From: Spirochaetaceae bacterium
GTDB lineage: Bacteria; Spirochaetota; Spirochaetia; Treponematales; Breznakiellaceae
Direction of reading: 5' to 3'
Assembly (NCBI GenBank): GCA_031283025.1
Contig: JAITCP010000180.1
Span: 1 to 42,081, forward strand
DNA length: 42,081 nt
Shown piece by piece: positions 7,512-14,839 of this stretch. The position numbers were made by a program, and so were the translations under genes. Below the pieces are notes generated by a model. It was not told the DNA's origin. It made no database searches and was given only the letters and a program-made list of their open reading frames with translations. Position 1 is the first letter of the stretch; every line of letters starts with the position of its first letter.

Positions 7512-8102
7512 ATGTGTCCTGATCGTCAAATTCTTTCAGTTTATTTCGACGGTGAACTTGATTCACCCTGGAAAGAAAAATTTGAAAAACACCTGGAAAT
7601 TTGTCCTTCCTGCCGGGAGCGTCTGGCCGCCTACCGGGTTACCCGGCAAAGGCTTACAGAAACTCCCTTAGGCAGGGAAGATGCCGCTCTGGAGCGGATA
7701 TTGGAAAAAACCGGATTTGCGCTTAAACCACGGCGGCGGTTCTGGACCGGTTCTGTTACCCTTCCCATCCCCGTTGCCTCCGCCGCCGGGCTTATCATGA
7801 TTCTGACATTGGCAGCCCTTATCGTCCTGCGGCAGCCAGTCAAAACAAGCGAGCCTCCGCTGGCAGGGCTGGATATGCAGGAAATGATTTCTGTATCCGA
7901 CATGGCAAGTTTTTTCCAGCAAATGGGTAACGCCGGATCGGCAGATATGGTAATTATCCGTCTGCCAAATACAACATTCAGAAATGCCGGTGAACCCAGA
8001 ATGTTACGGGCGGCTGATTATCCAAGGAACGGCGCTGTTAACAGCGGCGGTAGGTCTCCAAGCAGTACCAGAGGCGGCACCGTGGACGGTGTTTCACAAT
8101 GA
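7512..8102 (+). CDS. Zinc-finger anti-sigma factor, membrane-spanning
   Basis: A 196-residue protein. Its N-terminal 40 residues are a zf-HC2/ZAS domain: MCPDRQILSVYFDGEL, then HLEICPSC with the His-x3-Cys-x2-Cys zinc motif. A single membrane helix (about residues 75-98, ending ILTLAALIVL) separates this cytoplasmic domain from a periplasmic tail without a known fold. By analogy with this family it binds the ECF sigma at the membrane and releases it on a signal. I prefer the ATG at 7512 (GAGG about 6 nt upstream, homology starting at MCPD) to the in-frame ATG at 7500, which would add MRGN. Its stop overlaps the next start as ATGA, so the third gene is coupled to it. Confidence 0.88.
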   Translation: MCPDRQILSVYFDGELDSPWKEKFEKHLEICPSCRERLAAYRVTRQRLTETPLGREDAALERILEKTGFALKPRRRFWTGSVTLPIPVASAAGLIMILTLAALIVLRQPVKTSEPPLAGLDMQEMISVSDMASFFQQMGNAGSADMVIIRLPNTTFRNAGEPRMLRAADYPRNGAVNSGGRSPSSTRGGTVDGVSQ

Positions 8103-8587
8103 ATAAACCCGTCTTCTTTTGTCTGGCGGGGCTTTTGTTATGGAACTCTGGCCTTTTTGCCCAGGAACTTCTGCTGGAAGAACTTCCGGCCCTTAAAGAC
8201 AAGGCCATAGTACTAAAAATCGATACCAAAGTAGAAGAAAACAGCAAGGCGGTGATGAATACATCCAGTTCAAAAATTACCATTCCCGGACGGGCAGTAA
8301 GCATTAAGCTGGTGGGGGAAAACCTGATTATAGAGATTCAATTTACCCCCTATTTGCGAAGCGGGAAATATACGCTGGTTGCCCAGAGTCAAATATGGAT
8401 CAAAATATCAGAAAAAGAAGTGAGTTACAAAACCACAAACCATTCAATGTCTATGGATTTGGGGGAACAGATTTTATATTTGCCTCTGGGTACGGCTTCC
8501 GATTCTAATACTTCCCGTATTGAACTGCTCCTTACCTTGTACCGTTATGGTGAAGGACCTCCGGCAGAAGAAGCGGAAAATCAATAA
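8099..8587 (+). CDS. Secreted protein linked to the ECF sigma module
   Basis: A 162-residue protein with a cleavable signal peptide (MNKPVFFCLAGLLLWNSGLFA, cut before Gln22) and a mature part rich in beta-strand residues (SKITIPGRAVSIKLVGENLIIEIQFTPYL, YTLVAQSQIWIKI), so probably a small periplasmic beta protein. I do not recognise a family. The 4-nt overlap with the anti-sigma gene and the 1-nt overlap with pyrH suggest one operon. A role as the sensory or target protein of the sigma/anti-sigma pair is a guess from position only. Confidence 0.75.
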   Translation: MNKPVFFCLAGLLLWNSGLFAQELLLEELPALKDKAIVLKIDTKVEENSKAVMNTSSSKITIPGRAVSIKLVGENLIIEIQFTPYLRSGKYTLVAQSQIWIKISEKEVSYKTTNHSMSMDLGEQILYLPLGTASDSNTSRIELLLTLYRYGEGPPAEEAENQ

Positions 8588-9303
8588 TGGTTACTGTTAT
8601 TTCTCTAGGCGGCTCCATCGTTGCACCCGGAGAAGTAGATGTTTCTTTTCTTGCCGAATTCCGTTCACTCGTCGGTGAATTTCTGGAGCGTGATGAAAAC
8701 CGCCGCTTTATCCTTGTAGTAGGGGGCGGCGGCCCCGCGCGGGTCTGGCAAAACGCGTGCAGGGAAATCGTAGCTTCCGTGCCGGATGAAGAAGCGGACT
8801 GGATTGGAATTATGGCAACCAGGCTAAACGCGCAGCTTGTTAAAGCGGTTATGGGCCCTTGGTGTACCCAGCCTGTGGTAACCGATCCCACCCAGGGCAG
8901 AATTGACGGGGCGCAGACAAGTCCGCAGGAGGGAACTTTTGCAGGCCGGGTTCTTGTCGCATCCGGCTGGAAACCGGGTTTTTCTTCAGATTATGACGCA
9001 GTGCTCCTTGCGGAGCGTTTTCATGCCGCCGTGGTGATAAACCTTTCCAATATAAAACAGGTTTATACCGGTGATCCCCGGAAAGACTCCAATGCCAAAC
9101 CCATTGACGCAATTTCCTGGGATGATTTTAGGGCGCTTGTGGGGGATGAGTGGACGCCGGGAAAAAACGTTCCCTTTGATCCGGTGGCAAGCCGTCACGG
9201 AGCGCAATTGGGCCTAAAAGTAATCTGCGCCGCAGGCCGTGATCTTCCCAACCTCCGGCTTATTCTGGAAGGAAAACCTTTTATTGGAACAATTATAGGT
9301 TAA
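8587..9303 (+). CDS. pyrH: UMP kinase, archaeal/spirochaetal type
   Basis: A 238-residue amino-acid-kinase-fold enzyme that phosphorylates UMP to UDP with ATP. Seen: VISLGGSIVAPGEVD at the N-terminus, the Gly loop ILVVGGGGPARVWQ (42-55), ATRLNAQLV, the segment SGWKPGFSSDYDAVLLAERF typical of the archaeal PyrH subfamily, NLSNIKQVYTGDPRKDSNAKPID in the ATP site, and a final RGxxIG-like strand (ILEGKPFIGTIIG). It is shorter at the N-terminus than the E. coli type, as expected for this subgroup. The start overlaps the previous stop (TAATG). Pathway: pyrimidine nucleotide synthesis, cytoplasm. It has no obvious link to the sigma module apart from sharing its transcript. Confidence 0.92.
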   Translation: MVTVISLGGSIVAPGEVDVSFLAEFRSLVGEFLERDENRRFILVVGGGGPARVWQNACREIVASVPDEEADWIGIMATRLNAQLVKAVMGPWCTQPVVTDPTQGRIDGAQTSPQEGTFAGRVLVASGWKPGFSSDYDAVLLAERFHAAVVINLSNIKQVYTGDPRKDSNAKPIDAISWDDFRALVGDEWTPGKNVPFDPVASRHGAQLGLKVICAAGRDLPNLRLILEGKPFIGTIIG

Positions 9304-9325
9304 AATGCGTTTACTTAAGATTTTT

Positions 9326-9391
9326 AACCACGGAGGAACACGGAGTTTTAAGACGATTTAGCGCCTTATTCCTCCGTGAAACTCCGTGGTT
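9326..9391. repeat. Imperfect inverted repeat with cacggag units
   Basis: The outer arms AACCACGGAG (from 9326) and CTCCGTGGTT (to 9391) match perfectly. Each arm also holds a second cacggag unit, separated by gaa, so the arms pair over about 20 bp around a central 20-nt loop. Part of it (cacggaggaaca) recurs inverted at 20-31. It lies between pyrH and pfp and has no T-run, so it looks like a dispersed repeat, not a terminator. Confidence 0.75.
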
Positions 9392-9478
9392 ATTTTCTTC
9401 CAATACTTTGAATTGCTGCCTAAGCGGCAGGTTGAGAATGACTTTTTTTTACATTAGAGTTATGGCAAGGAGTAATGA

Positions 9479-11131
9479 ATGGAAATTTCTGTACTGCAAA
9501 GAGCCCGTTACAAGTACGAGCCTAAACTTCCCGCTATTCTTTCGGGGGCTGTGGAGGAAATAGCCCTTTCTCTTGGAGATGCGTCCGGCTCCGCTGGGGA
9601 CGCTCTGGCGGAACTCTTTAAGCACAGTTACGGCAAACCAATTGCCGGTTTTATAAAAGGCAAAAACGAAAAAATGAAGCGGCCCCTGACCGTGGGGGTG
9701 ATCCTTTCCGGCGGCCAGGCTCCGGGCGGGCATAACGTGATCGCCGGCCTTTATGACGGCCTTAAAAAGGGGAATGACGCTTCCAAACTGCTGGGCTTTT
9801 TGGGCGGCCCCGGCGGCCTTTTGGAAGACAAGGCCGTGGAACTTTCAGGAGAGGTTATCGACAAATACCGGAATACCGGGGGCTTTGACATTATCGGATC
9901 GGGACGAACCAAAATAGAAACTCCCGAACAGTTTGCCGCCGCTTTGGAAACAGCAGAGAAGCGTAAGCTTGACGCCGTCGTGATCATCGGGGGGGACGAT
10001 TCCAACACCAATGCCGCCCTTTTGGGGGAATACTTTACCGCGCAAGGATGTGCAACACAGGTTATTGGCTGCCCAAAAACCATAGACGGCGATCTTAAAA
10101 ACGAGTATATAGAAGCGTCCTTTGGTTTTGATACGGCGGCAAAAACCTACAGCGAACTTGTCGGCAATATTGGGCGGGACGCTGCCAGCGCCCGCAAGTA
10201 CTGGCACTTTATCAAATTAATGGGCCGCTCGGCCAGCCACATCGCACTGGAATGTGCCCTGCAAACACAGCCTAATGTCTGCCTTATTTCGGAAGAAGTG
10301 GATGCCAACAAATTCTCCATGGGCCGGATTGTGGATGTTATTTGTTCGTCTGTCGTTAAGAGGGCGGCCAATAAAGAAAACTTTGGCGTGGTGCTGATCC
10401 CCGAAGGGCTGATAGAATTTGTGCCGGAAATGAAACAGCTGATCAAGGAATTAAACGATCTTATGGCCGCCCATGCGGATGAACTTTCCGGCATTTCAGA
10501 ATTTGCAGGCCTTGGTTCCTGGCTGGAAAACCGCCTTTCCCCTGAATCCGCCCTGCTGTTTGAAAGTATGCCGCCGGAAATCGCCCGGCAGCTTTTGGAC
10601 GACCGCGACCCCCATGGCAACGTGCAGGTTTCACGTATTGATACGGAAAAACTCCTCATCGGCATGGTGGAGAAAAAACTCTCTGAATTGAAAAATAACG
10701 GAACCTATACCGGCAAATTCAGCGCGCTGGCGCATTTCTTTGGGTATGAAGGCCGCTGCGCCTTTCCAAGTAATTTTGACGCGGATTACTGCTACAGCCT
10801 GGGTTTTACCGCCTTTGCTCTTATTGCCTGCGGGCTTACCGGTTATATTTCCGGCGTCAGAAACCTTACCGCTCCGGCGGACAAGTGGAACCCCGCCGGC
10901 ATACCCCTTACGATGATGATGAATATGGAGAGACGCCACGGTTCTTTCAAACCGGTAATTAAGAAAGCGCTGGTGGAACTGGACGGAAAACCTTTTAAGA
11001 CATTTGCGGAAAAGCGGGAGCAGTGGGCCGCGGAAACGTGCTATTGTTCCCCCGGAGCGATCCAGTATTACGGGCCGCCGGAAGCCTGCGATCAGCCGGC
11101 CATGACCCTTATACTGGAGCGGGGTAATTAG
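9479..11131 (+). CDS. pfp: PPi-dependent 6-phosphofructokinase, long form
   Basis: A 550-residue enzyme that interconverts fructose 6-phosphate and fructose 1,6-bisphosphate with pyrophosphate as phosphoryl donor, in glycolysis. Seen: VGVILSGGQAPGGHNVIAGL (72-91), the phosphate loop FLGGPGGLL, GGDDSNTNA (171-179; Asp174 in place of the Gly of ATP-dependent enzymes marks PPi use), the catalytic PKTIDGDLKN (199-208), FGFDTA, KLMGRSASHIALECA, and VLIPEGL. The length and sequence fit the plant-beta-like long clade (about 550-570 residues). A good AAGGAG lies 6 nt before the ATG. Upstream is 175 bp with a hairpin repeat, so it is probably transcribed separately from pyrH. Dependence on PPi is typical of treponemes. 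Confidence 0.95.
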   Translation: MEISVLQRARYKYEPKLPAILSGAVEEIALSLGDASGSAGDALAELFKHSYGKPIAGFIKGKNEKMKRPLTVGVILSGGQAPGGHNVIAGLYDGLKKGNDASKLLGFLGGPGGLLEDKAVELSGEVIDKYRNTGGFDIIGSGRTKIETPEQFAAALETAEKRKLDAVVIIGGDDSNTNAALLGEYFTAQGCATQVIGCPKTIDGDLKNEYIEASFGFDTAAKTYSELVGNIGRDAASARKYWHFIKLMGRSASHIALECALQTQPNVCLISEEVDANKFSMGRIVDVICSSVVKRAANKENFGVVLIPEGLIEFVPEMKQLIKELNDLMAAHADELSGISEFAGLGSWLENRLSPESALLFESMPPEIARQLLDDRDPHGNVQVSRIDTEKLLIGMVEKKLSELKNNGTYTGKFSALAHFFGYEGRCAFPSNFDADYCYSLGFTAFALIACGLTGYISGVRNLTAPADKWNPAGIPLTMMMNMERRHGSFKPVIKKALVELDGKPFKTFAEKREQWAAETCYCSPGAIQYYGPPEACDQPAMTLILERGN

Positions 11132-11201
11132 AGTTTGTCCGTAATGTAAGCACATTATGGATCTGGACTGGCAGTCCGCAAAGTAACCGGCTTTACGGAC
11201 A
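11125..11201 (+). other. Structured intergenic sequence, cloverleaf-like
   Basis: Just after pfp, TGTCCGTAA (11136-11144) can pair with TTACGGACA (11193-11201). Inside are two smaller hairpins: TAATGT/ACATTA with a 4-nt loop and GGACT/AGTCC. No T-run follows. The first 16 bases (11125-11140), overlapping the pfp stop, are identical to 14563-14578 in the accessory island. It may be a mobile or recombined repeat end, or a regulatory RNA leader of the DUF4139 gene. Confidence 0.5.
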
Positions 11202-11233
11202 GACATTAATTAAAAGAACGGGGAGAAATAAAC

Positions 11234-13303
11234 ATGAAAAAAATAATTGGCTTTTTTTGTTTTATCTTTTTTTCAGGAGCGGCCTTTGCTCAAAATGCGG
11301 TTTCTCAAAACGCGGGTACGGGCGGAATTCCGGTAAAACGTATAGCGCTTTTTTCCTCCGGCGTGGGGTATTTTGAACATTCGCTTTCCGTTTCCGGTTC
11401 AGCCGGTTTAACGCTTGTCTTTAACGCGGAAGCGGTAAACGACGCGCTCAAATCCCTGGTGATAAACGATCCGGGGCAGGGGGCTTCCCCCTGGGTAAGT
11501 TACCCGGCGGAGGATACCCTTATACGGACGCTGCAAAGCTTAGGTATCGATCTTTCCTACAACCCCGGTACTGCGGAAATTCTTGCAAGCCAGCGGGGCG
11601 CGGAAATAGAAATTTTTGCTCCCAATTCCATAATCGGCCGTATTGTGGGAATTGAGATGCGGGCTGCGGCAGGGAGCAGCCCTTTCGGCGTGTTAACAGA
11701 ACCTTATGTTTCCCTTTATACAGGCGGGGGAATACGGGTTATCGCCCTAAGTGAAATAACATCCTTTAGCTTTAAGGATGCCGCTCTTAATGCGGACATA
11801 CAACGGGCGCTGGACCTTATTGCCTCTAACCGGACTTCAAGAACCCGCAGTCTTTTGGTTCAACTTCCCGGCAGTGGCAGCCGTACCGTTTCATTAAGCT
11901 ATGTTATTGCCGTTCCGGTATGGAAGGTTTCTTACCGGCTGGATATAGGGCAGGGGAGGCCCCTCTTTCAGGGCTGGGCGATCATAGACAACAACAGCGA
12001 CACGGACTGGAATAATGTGGAGCTTTCCCTGGTTTCCGGACGTCCTGTTTCTTTTATCCAGGAACTCTACCCCCCTTATTACGTTAACCGGCAAGTCTTG
12101 CCCCCGGCTATTGCAGGCAGCGCCCGTGCGCAAACCTATGACGGCGGCTATGACCGAGAAGTGCCCGAAGCGGAAGCAATGTATGACATGGCGGGTTCCA
12201 GTGCGGATGAATCCAGGGCAAAAATGTCCGCAACAGCGTCCGGCGGCGTTCCGGCCCCCGCTCCGGCGAGCGCACGCTCACCGGAGGCCAATGTAACGGC
12301 AGTAGAAGCAGCCGCCGCAGGAAGCGCCGTAGGGGATCAGTTTGCCTTTACGGTAAAGAACCCCGTTACCCTTAACCGCCGGCAGAGCGCCATGCTGCCC
12401 CTGGTGAACGGGACAATGGAAGCGGTTAAAACCCTTGTATTATCCGGGAGCAGGGTTTTGGCTGCCGGTTCATCCGGCGGCATACACCCTGACCTGGCCA
12501 CGGAATTAACCAACACGACGGGGATGAAACTGCCCGCCGGCCCCATCACGGTCTTTGACGGGGGAACATACGCCGGAGACGCCCTTATTGAATTCTTTGG
12601 GATGCAGGACAAGCGCCTTATCAAATACGGGGAGGACCTTTCCGTTACCGGTATGGCATCCTTTAACGCGGGAACACGGCTGGTCAGTTCTGTAACGGTG
12701 GCGGCAGGGGTTATGACGGTGAACCGCCGCCAGATTTACGAGCGGACATACACGGTTAAGAACGCCGCGCCGGAAGCAAAACGGCTTATTATCGAACATC
12801 CCATTACCGGAGGGGCAACCCTGACCGAACCCAAAAGTTATCTGGAAAAAACCAGTTCCCTTTACCGCTTTGCGCTGAACCTTCCCGCCAACGGCGAATT
12901 AACTTTTAAGGCCGTGGAAGAAAGCCCCGTAGCGGAACGGGTTGTCCTGGGCCAGCTTAGGCCGGAAAACCTTGTAAGCTACAGTACCAATCAGGAAATC
13001 CCCGCCAATGTAAGAGCCGCCCTTGCCCGTGCGGTAGAACTGCGGCAGAAATGCGATGCGGCAAAACAGGCTCAAACGGAACTGGAAGGGCGGCGCTCCC
13101 GCCTTATTGCCGATCAGGACAGGGTTCGGCAGAACCTGAATGCCGTAGGGGCCGCCAGTGATTTGGGGAAAGATTACATGAAGCGGATGACAAGCCTGGA
13201 CAAGGACATAGATTCCCTTAATTCGGAAATTGAAAAGGCCGCCGCCCTGGTACGCAGTACTCAAAAAGACCTGGACGATTATATCGCCGGGCTTAAATTG
13301 TGA
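11234..13303 (+). CDS. Secreted DUF4139 protein with C-terminal coiled coil
   Basis: A 689-residue protein with a signal peptide (MKKIIGFFCFIFFSGAAFA, cut before Gln). The N-terminal part begins VKRIALFSSGVGYFEHSLSVSG, and the middle (about 200-570) has the DUF4139 features WKVSYRLDI, GWAIIDNNSDTDWNNVELSLVSGRPVSF and a later RIYERTYTVKN-type strand block, as in the family once called mucoidy inhibitor A-like. An Ala/Ser/Pro-rich linker sits near 320-370. The last 90 residues (about 598-685) form a heptad-rich coiled coil. It is probably periplasmic or envelope-associated; its biochemical role is unknown. GGGGAG precedes the ATG at a normal distance. The gene is followed 29 bp later by the DUF3990 gene. 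Confidence 0.8.
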   Translation: MKKIIGFFCFIFFSGAAFAQNAVSQNAGTGGIPVKRIALFSSGVGYFEHSLSVSGSAGLTLVFNAEAVNDALKSLVINDPGQGASPWVSYPAEDTLIRTLQSLGIDLSYNPGTAEILASQRGAEIEIFAPNSIIGRIVGIEMRAAAGSSPFGVLTEPYVSLYTGGGIRVIALSEITSFSFKDAALNADIQRALDLIASNRTSRTRSLLVQLPGSGSRTVSLSYVIAVPVWKVSYRLDIGQGRPLFQGWAIIDNNSDTDWNNVELSLVSGRPVSFIQELYPPYYVNRQVLPPAIAGSARAQTYDGGYDREVPEAEAMYDMAGSSADESRAKMSATASGGVPAPAPASARSPEANVTAVEAAAAGSAVGDQFAFTVKNPVTLNRRQSAMLPLVNGTMEAVKTLVLSGSRVLAAGSSGGIHPDLATELTNTTGMKLPAGPITVFDGGTYAGDALIEFFGMQDKRLIKYGEDLSVTGMASFNAGTRLVSSVTVAAGVMTVNRRQIYERTYTVKNAAPEAKRLIIEHPITGGATLTEPKSYLEKTSSLYRFALNLPANGELTFKAVEESPVAERVVLGQLRPENLVSYSTNQEIPANVRAALARAVELRQKCDAAKQAQTELEGRRSRLIADQDRVRQNLNAVGAASDLGKDYMKRMTSLDKDIDSLNSEIEKAAALVRSTQKDLDDYIAGLKL

Positions 13304-13314
13304 GATAAAAAAGG

Positions 13315-13320
13315 TATAAT
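13315..13320 (+). promoter_or_regulatory. Possible -10 box before the DUF3990 gene
   Basis: A perfect TATAAT lies 12 nt before the ATG at 13333, with no clear -35 box and no Shine-Dalgarno close to the ATG. If used, the transcript would be nearly leaderless. This would fit a low-translation toxin start, but it is a single hexamer and may be chance. Confidence 0.3.
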
Positions 13321-13332
13321 CAAAACAGAATT

Positions 13333-13845
13333 ATGACCATATATCACGGAAGTAATATCGCAGTGCCAAGTCCAAAAATTCTCCCGGCTAACCGTTTGCT
13401 GGATTTTGGAGAAGGATTCTATACAACATCTTCTCCTGAACAAGCCCGCAGGTGGGCACAGCGCGTCAGTATAAATAAAAAAACAAAAGAACAGATAGTT
13501 AGCGTTTATGATTTTGACGCTGAAAAGGCGGCGGAAAATCTAAAAATTGTTCGTTTTAATTCACCCGATTCCGCATGGCTCCGTTTTGTTACAGCCTGCC
13601 GCAGCGGGAGGGAAACGCACATAGAATACGACATAGCAATTGGGCCGGTTGCCAATGATAATGTATACGCGACAATTCAATTATTTGAAACCGGACTTCT
13701 TTCTGAAACTGAAACGATAATTCGCTTAAAAACAGAAAAGATTTTTGATCAAATTCTTTTTCATACAATAAGGGCATTACAATATTGCACTTTTGTAAAA
13801 CATGAATATGCCAAGGAGGCATCTATTGAGCAAAGCTCAATTTGA
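13333..13845 (+). CDS. DUF3990 protein, ADP-ribosyltransferase-like putative toxin
   Basis: A 170-residue protein. It starts with IYHGS (His5), then LLDFGEGFYTTSSPEQARRWA (Tyr30), the order of the His and Tyr motifs of diphtheria-toxin/PARP-type ADP-ribosyltransferases. Next comes the family stretch HIEYDIAIGPVANDNVYATI (96-115). These features match DUF3990, which I recall as grouped with the ADP-ribosyltransferase superfamily. No signal peptide is present, so it would act in the cytoplasm. The DUF3791 gene starts inside its last codons. This pairing suggests a toxin-antitoxin or a self-modification module; the target is unknown. The base composition here is more A/T-rich than in the flanking genes, and a transposase remnant lies 3', both consistent with acquisition by transfer. 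Confidence 0.8.
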   Translation: MTIYHGSNIAVPSPKILPANRLLDFGEGFYTTSSPEQARRWAQRVSINKKTKEQIVSVYDFDAEKAAENLKIVRFNSPDSAWLRFVTACRSGRETHIEYDIAIGPVANDNVYATIQLFETGLLSETETIIRLKTEKIFDQILFHTIRALQYCTFVKHEYAKEASIEQSSI

Positions 13846-14059
13846 AGCGCTGCTTCCGTTGATAATAACCGCTCTTGTTCATAAAATCATAGAACGAAAA
13901 CAAATGTCCCAGGATGAAGCAATACTTTATCTTTATAATTCTGAATTGTATTCTGTTCTTGACGATGAAAAAACAAAAGTATGGCATTACAGCGCGGAAA
14001 AACTTTTTTTGTTATTAGATGAAGAAAAGACAACCGGAAAATTTGATCTGCCGGAGTAA
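13826..14059 (+). CDS. DUF3791 protein, putative antitoxin partner (first copy)
   Basis: A 77-residue protein starting at TTG 13826. I chose this start because AGGAGG (13814-13819) stands 6 nt before it; the upstream in-frame ATG at 13802 would place that ribosome site inside the gene. The sequence MSKAQFEALLPLIITALVHK, then QDEAILYLYNSELYSVLDDEKTKVWHYS, fits the small DUF3791 family, which commonly stands next to DUF3990. It is all-helical in appearance, with no DNA-binding motif that I can see. It overlaps the DUF3990 gene by 20 nt, so the two are translationally coupled. A direct inhibitor of the neighbour is inference from the pairing. Confidence 0.75.
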   Translation: MSKAQFEALLPLIITALVHKIIERKQMSQDEAILYLYNSELYSVLDDEKTKVWHYSAEKLFLLLDEEKTTGKFDLPE

Positions 14060-14063
14060 TTGT

Positions 14064-14267
14064 ATGGACAAATTATTGGCATTTAAGATTTTTTGTCTTG
14101 AAAGTTATAAAGCTGTTCATAATTTGTCCGGAAAGGCGGCTATAGAGATTTTTTGTAAATACAAGGTTTTTGACTATATCGCGTTATGCTATGATGTGCT
14201 TCATTCCACCGGAAGACTGTTCATTGTTGGTGATATTGACGGCTTTATCGCCAATCGGACGGCGTGA
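14064..14267 (+). CDS. DUF3791 protein (second copy)
   Basis: A 67-residue protein from ATG 14064, with GGAG about 7 nt before it and only 4 nt after the previous stop. Its core LAFKIFCLESYKAVHNLSGK, AIEIFCKYKVFDYIALCYDVLHSTG, then DIDGFIANR is more typical of DUF3791 than the first copy. Two different small partners for one DUF3990 protein is unusual. It may be a second immunity protein or a scaffold. A longer in-frame start at 14019 would lie inside the previous gene and is not supported by a ribosome site. Confidence 0.72.
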   Translation: MDKLLAFKIFCLESYKAVHNLSGKAAIEIFCKYKVFDYIALCYDVLHSTGRLFIVGDIDGFIANRTA

Positions 14268-14339
14268 AATCCCCCCGCTTATTTTCCAAATGATCAAGCA
14301 GTTTTTGGGGTAATGGCTTTCCACAAATGATACCGTTAA

Positions 14340-14486
14340 ACTGGTTAAAGGCTCGGAAGTGAGTTGGTATTCGGGATGGAATTCCAGCGCGTCCTCATAA
14401 TCCTACAGTTCCGTTTGCAACGCCTCTATAAAAGCAGGATGCCAAGGTATATGCGTTGACTCGGTTTCAAGCAATTTTTGTTCCAT
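14340..14486 (-). pseudogene. Broken N-terminal fragment of an Rpn-like transposase gene
   Basis: On the minus strand from an ATG at 14486 one reads MEQKLLETESTHIPWHPAFI, then EALQTEL, a TAG stop (14405-14403), then DYEDALEFHPEYQLTSEPL in the same frame. This resembles the beginning of proteins annotated as Rpn-family recombination-promoting nuclease/putative transposase or related PD-(D/E)XK proteins (PWHxAFxEAxxxELExYxDxLEF), as I recall them. The stop and the loss of the expected continuation after EPL mark it as decayed. The assignment rests on memory of the family. Confidence 0.55.
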
Positions 14487-14562
14487 TGGGGATAGTGTAA
14501 GAGAAAACCGATTGGTTGTCTATTAACCGCAAGCACCGCGAACGGGTTTAGGCAATCATAGC

Positions 14563-14578
14563 TAATTAGAGTTTGTCC
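14563..14578 (+). repeat. 16-bp direct copy of the pfp 3' end
   Basis: taattagagtttgtcc is identical to 11125-11140, which spans the pfp stop codon and the start of the structured intergenic stretch. Here it directly precedes the second transposase fragment. It may mark a recombination junction. Confidence 0.6.
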
Positions 14579-14582
14579 ACTG

Positions 14583-14756
14583 GATTCGGAATTTGGCGCA
14601 AACTTTTTAGCGGAACTCGCTGCCAAAGCAGAGGCCAGAGGCAGAGCCGAAGTTTTTGAAGAAGTTGCGCGTAATGCCCTTGCCCAGGGGGCTTCACCTG
14701 ATTTTGTACAAAAAATCACCGGTCTTGATATACAAACCATTACCAGTTTAAGCTAA
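14583..14756 (+). pseudogene. C-terminal fragment of an Rpn-like transposase gene
   Basis: An open frame without a start codon encodes DSEFGANFLAELAAKAEARG, then RAEVFEEVARNALAQGASPDFVQKITGLDIQTITSLS and a stop. The charged helix with EARG repeats followed by a short ITGLDIxTI tail is the usual C-terminus of Rpn/PD-(D/E)XK transposase-like proteins. It is on the opposite strand to the N-terminal fragment at 14340-14486, so either an inversion took place or two copies decayed side by side. The catalytic domain is missing. Confidence 0.6.
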
Positions 14757-14839
14757 CTGCCAAGTATGTGCCAAGGTATACTCAACCGAGCCGCGAAGTG
14801 GCGTAGGTTCCCCTCTTGCTGGCACTGTTACCAATGCTT

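Noticed and set aside
11136..11201. tRNA gene
   Set aside because: The cloverleaf-like fold lacks the conserved T-loop GTTCRA and a proper anticodon arm.
13802..13825. ATG 13802 as the start of the first DUF3791 gene
   Set aside because: The AGGAGG ribosome site lies downstream of it and fits TTG 13826.
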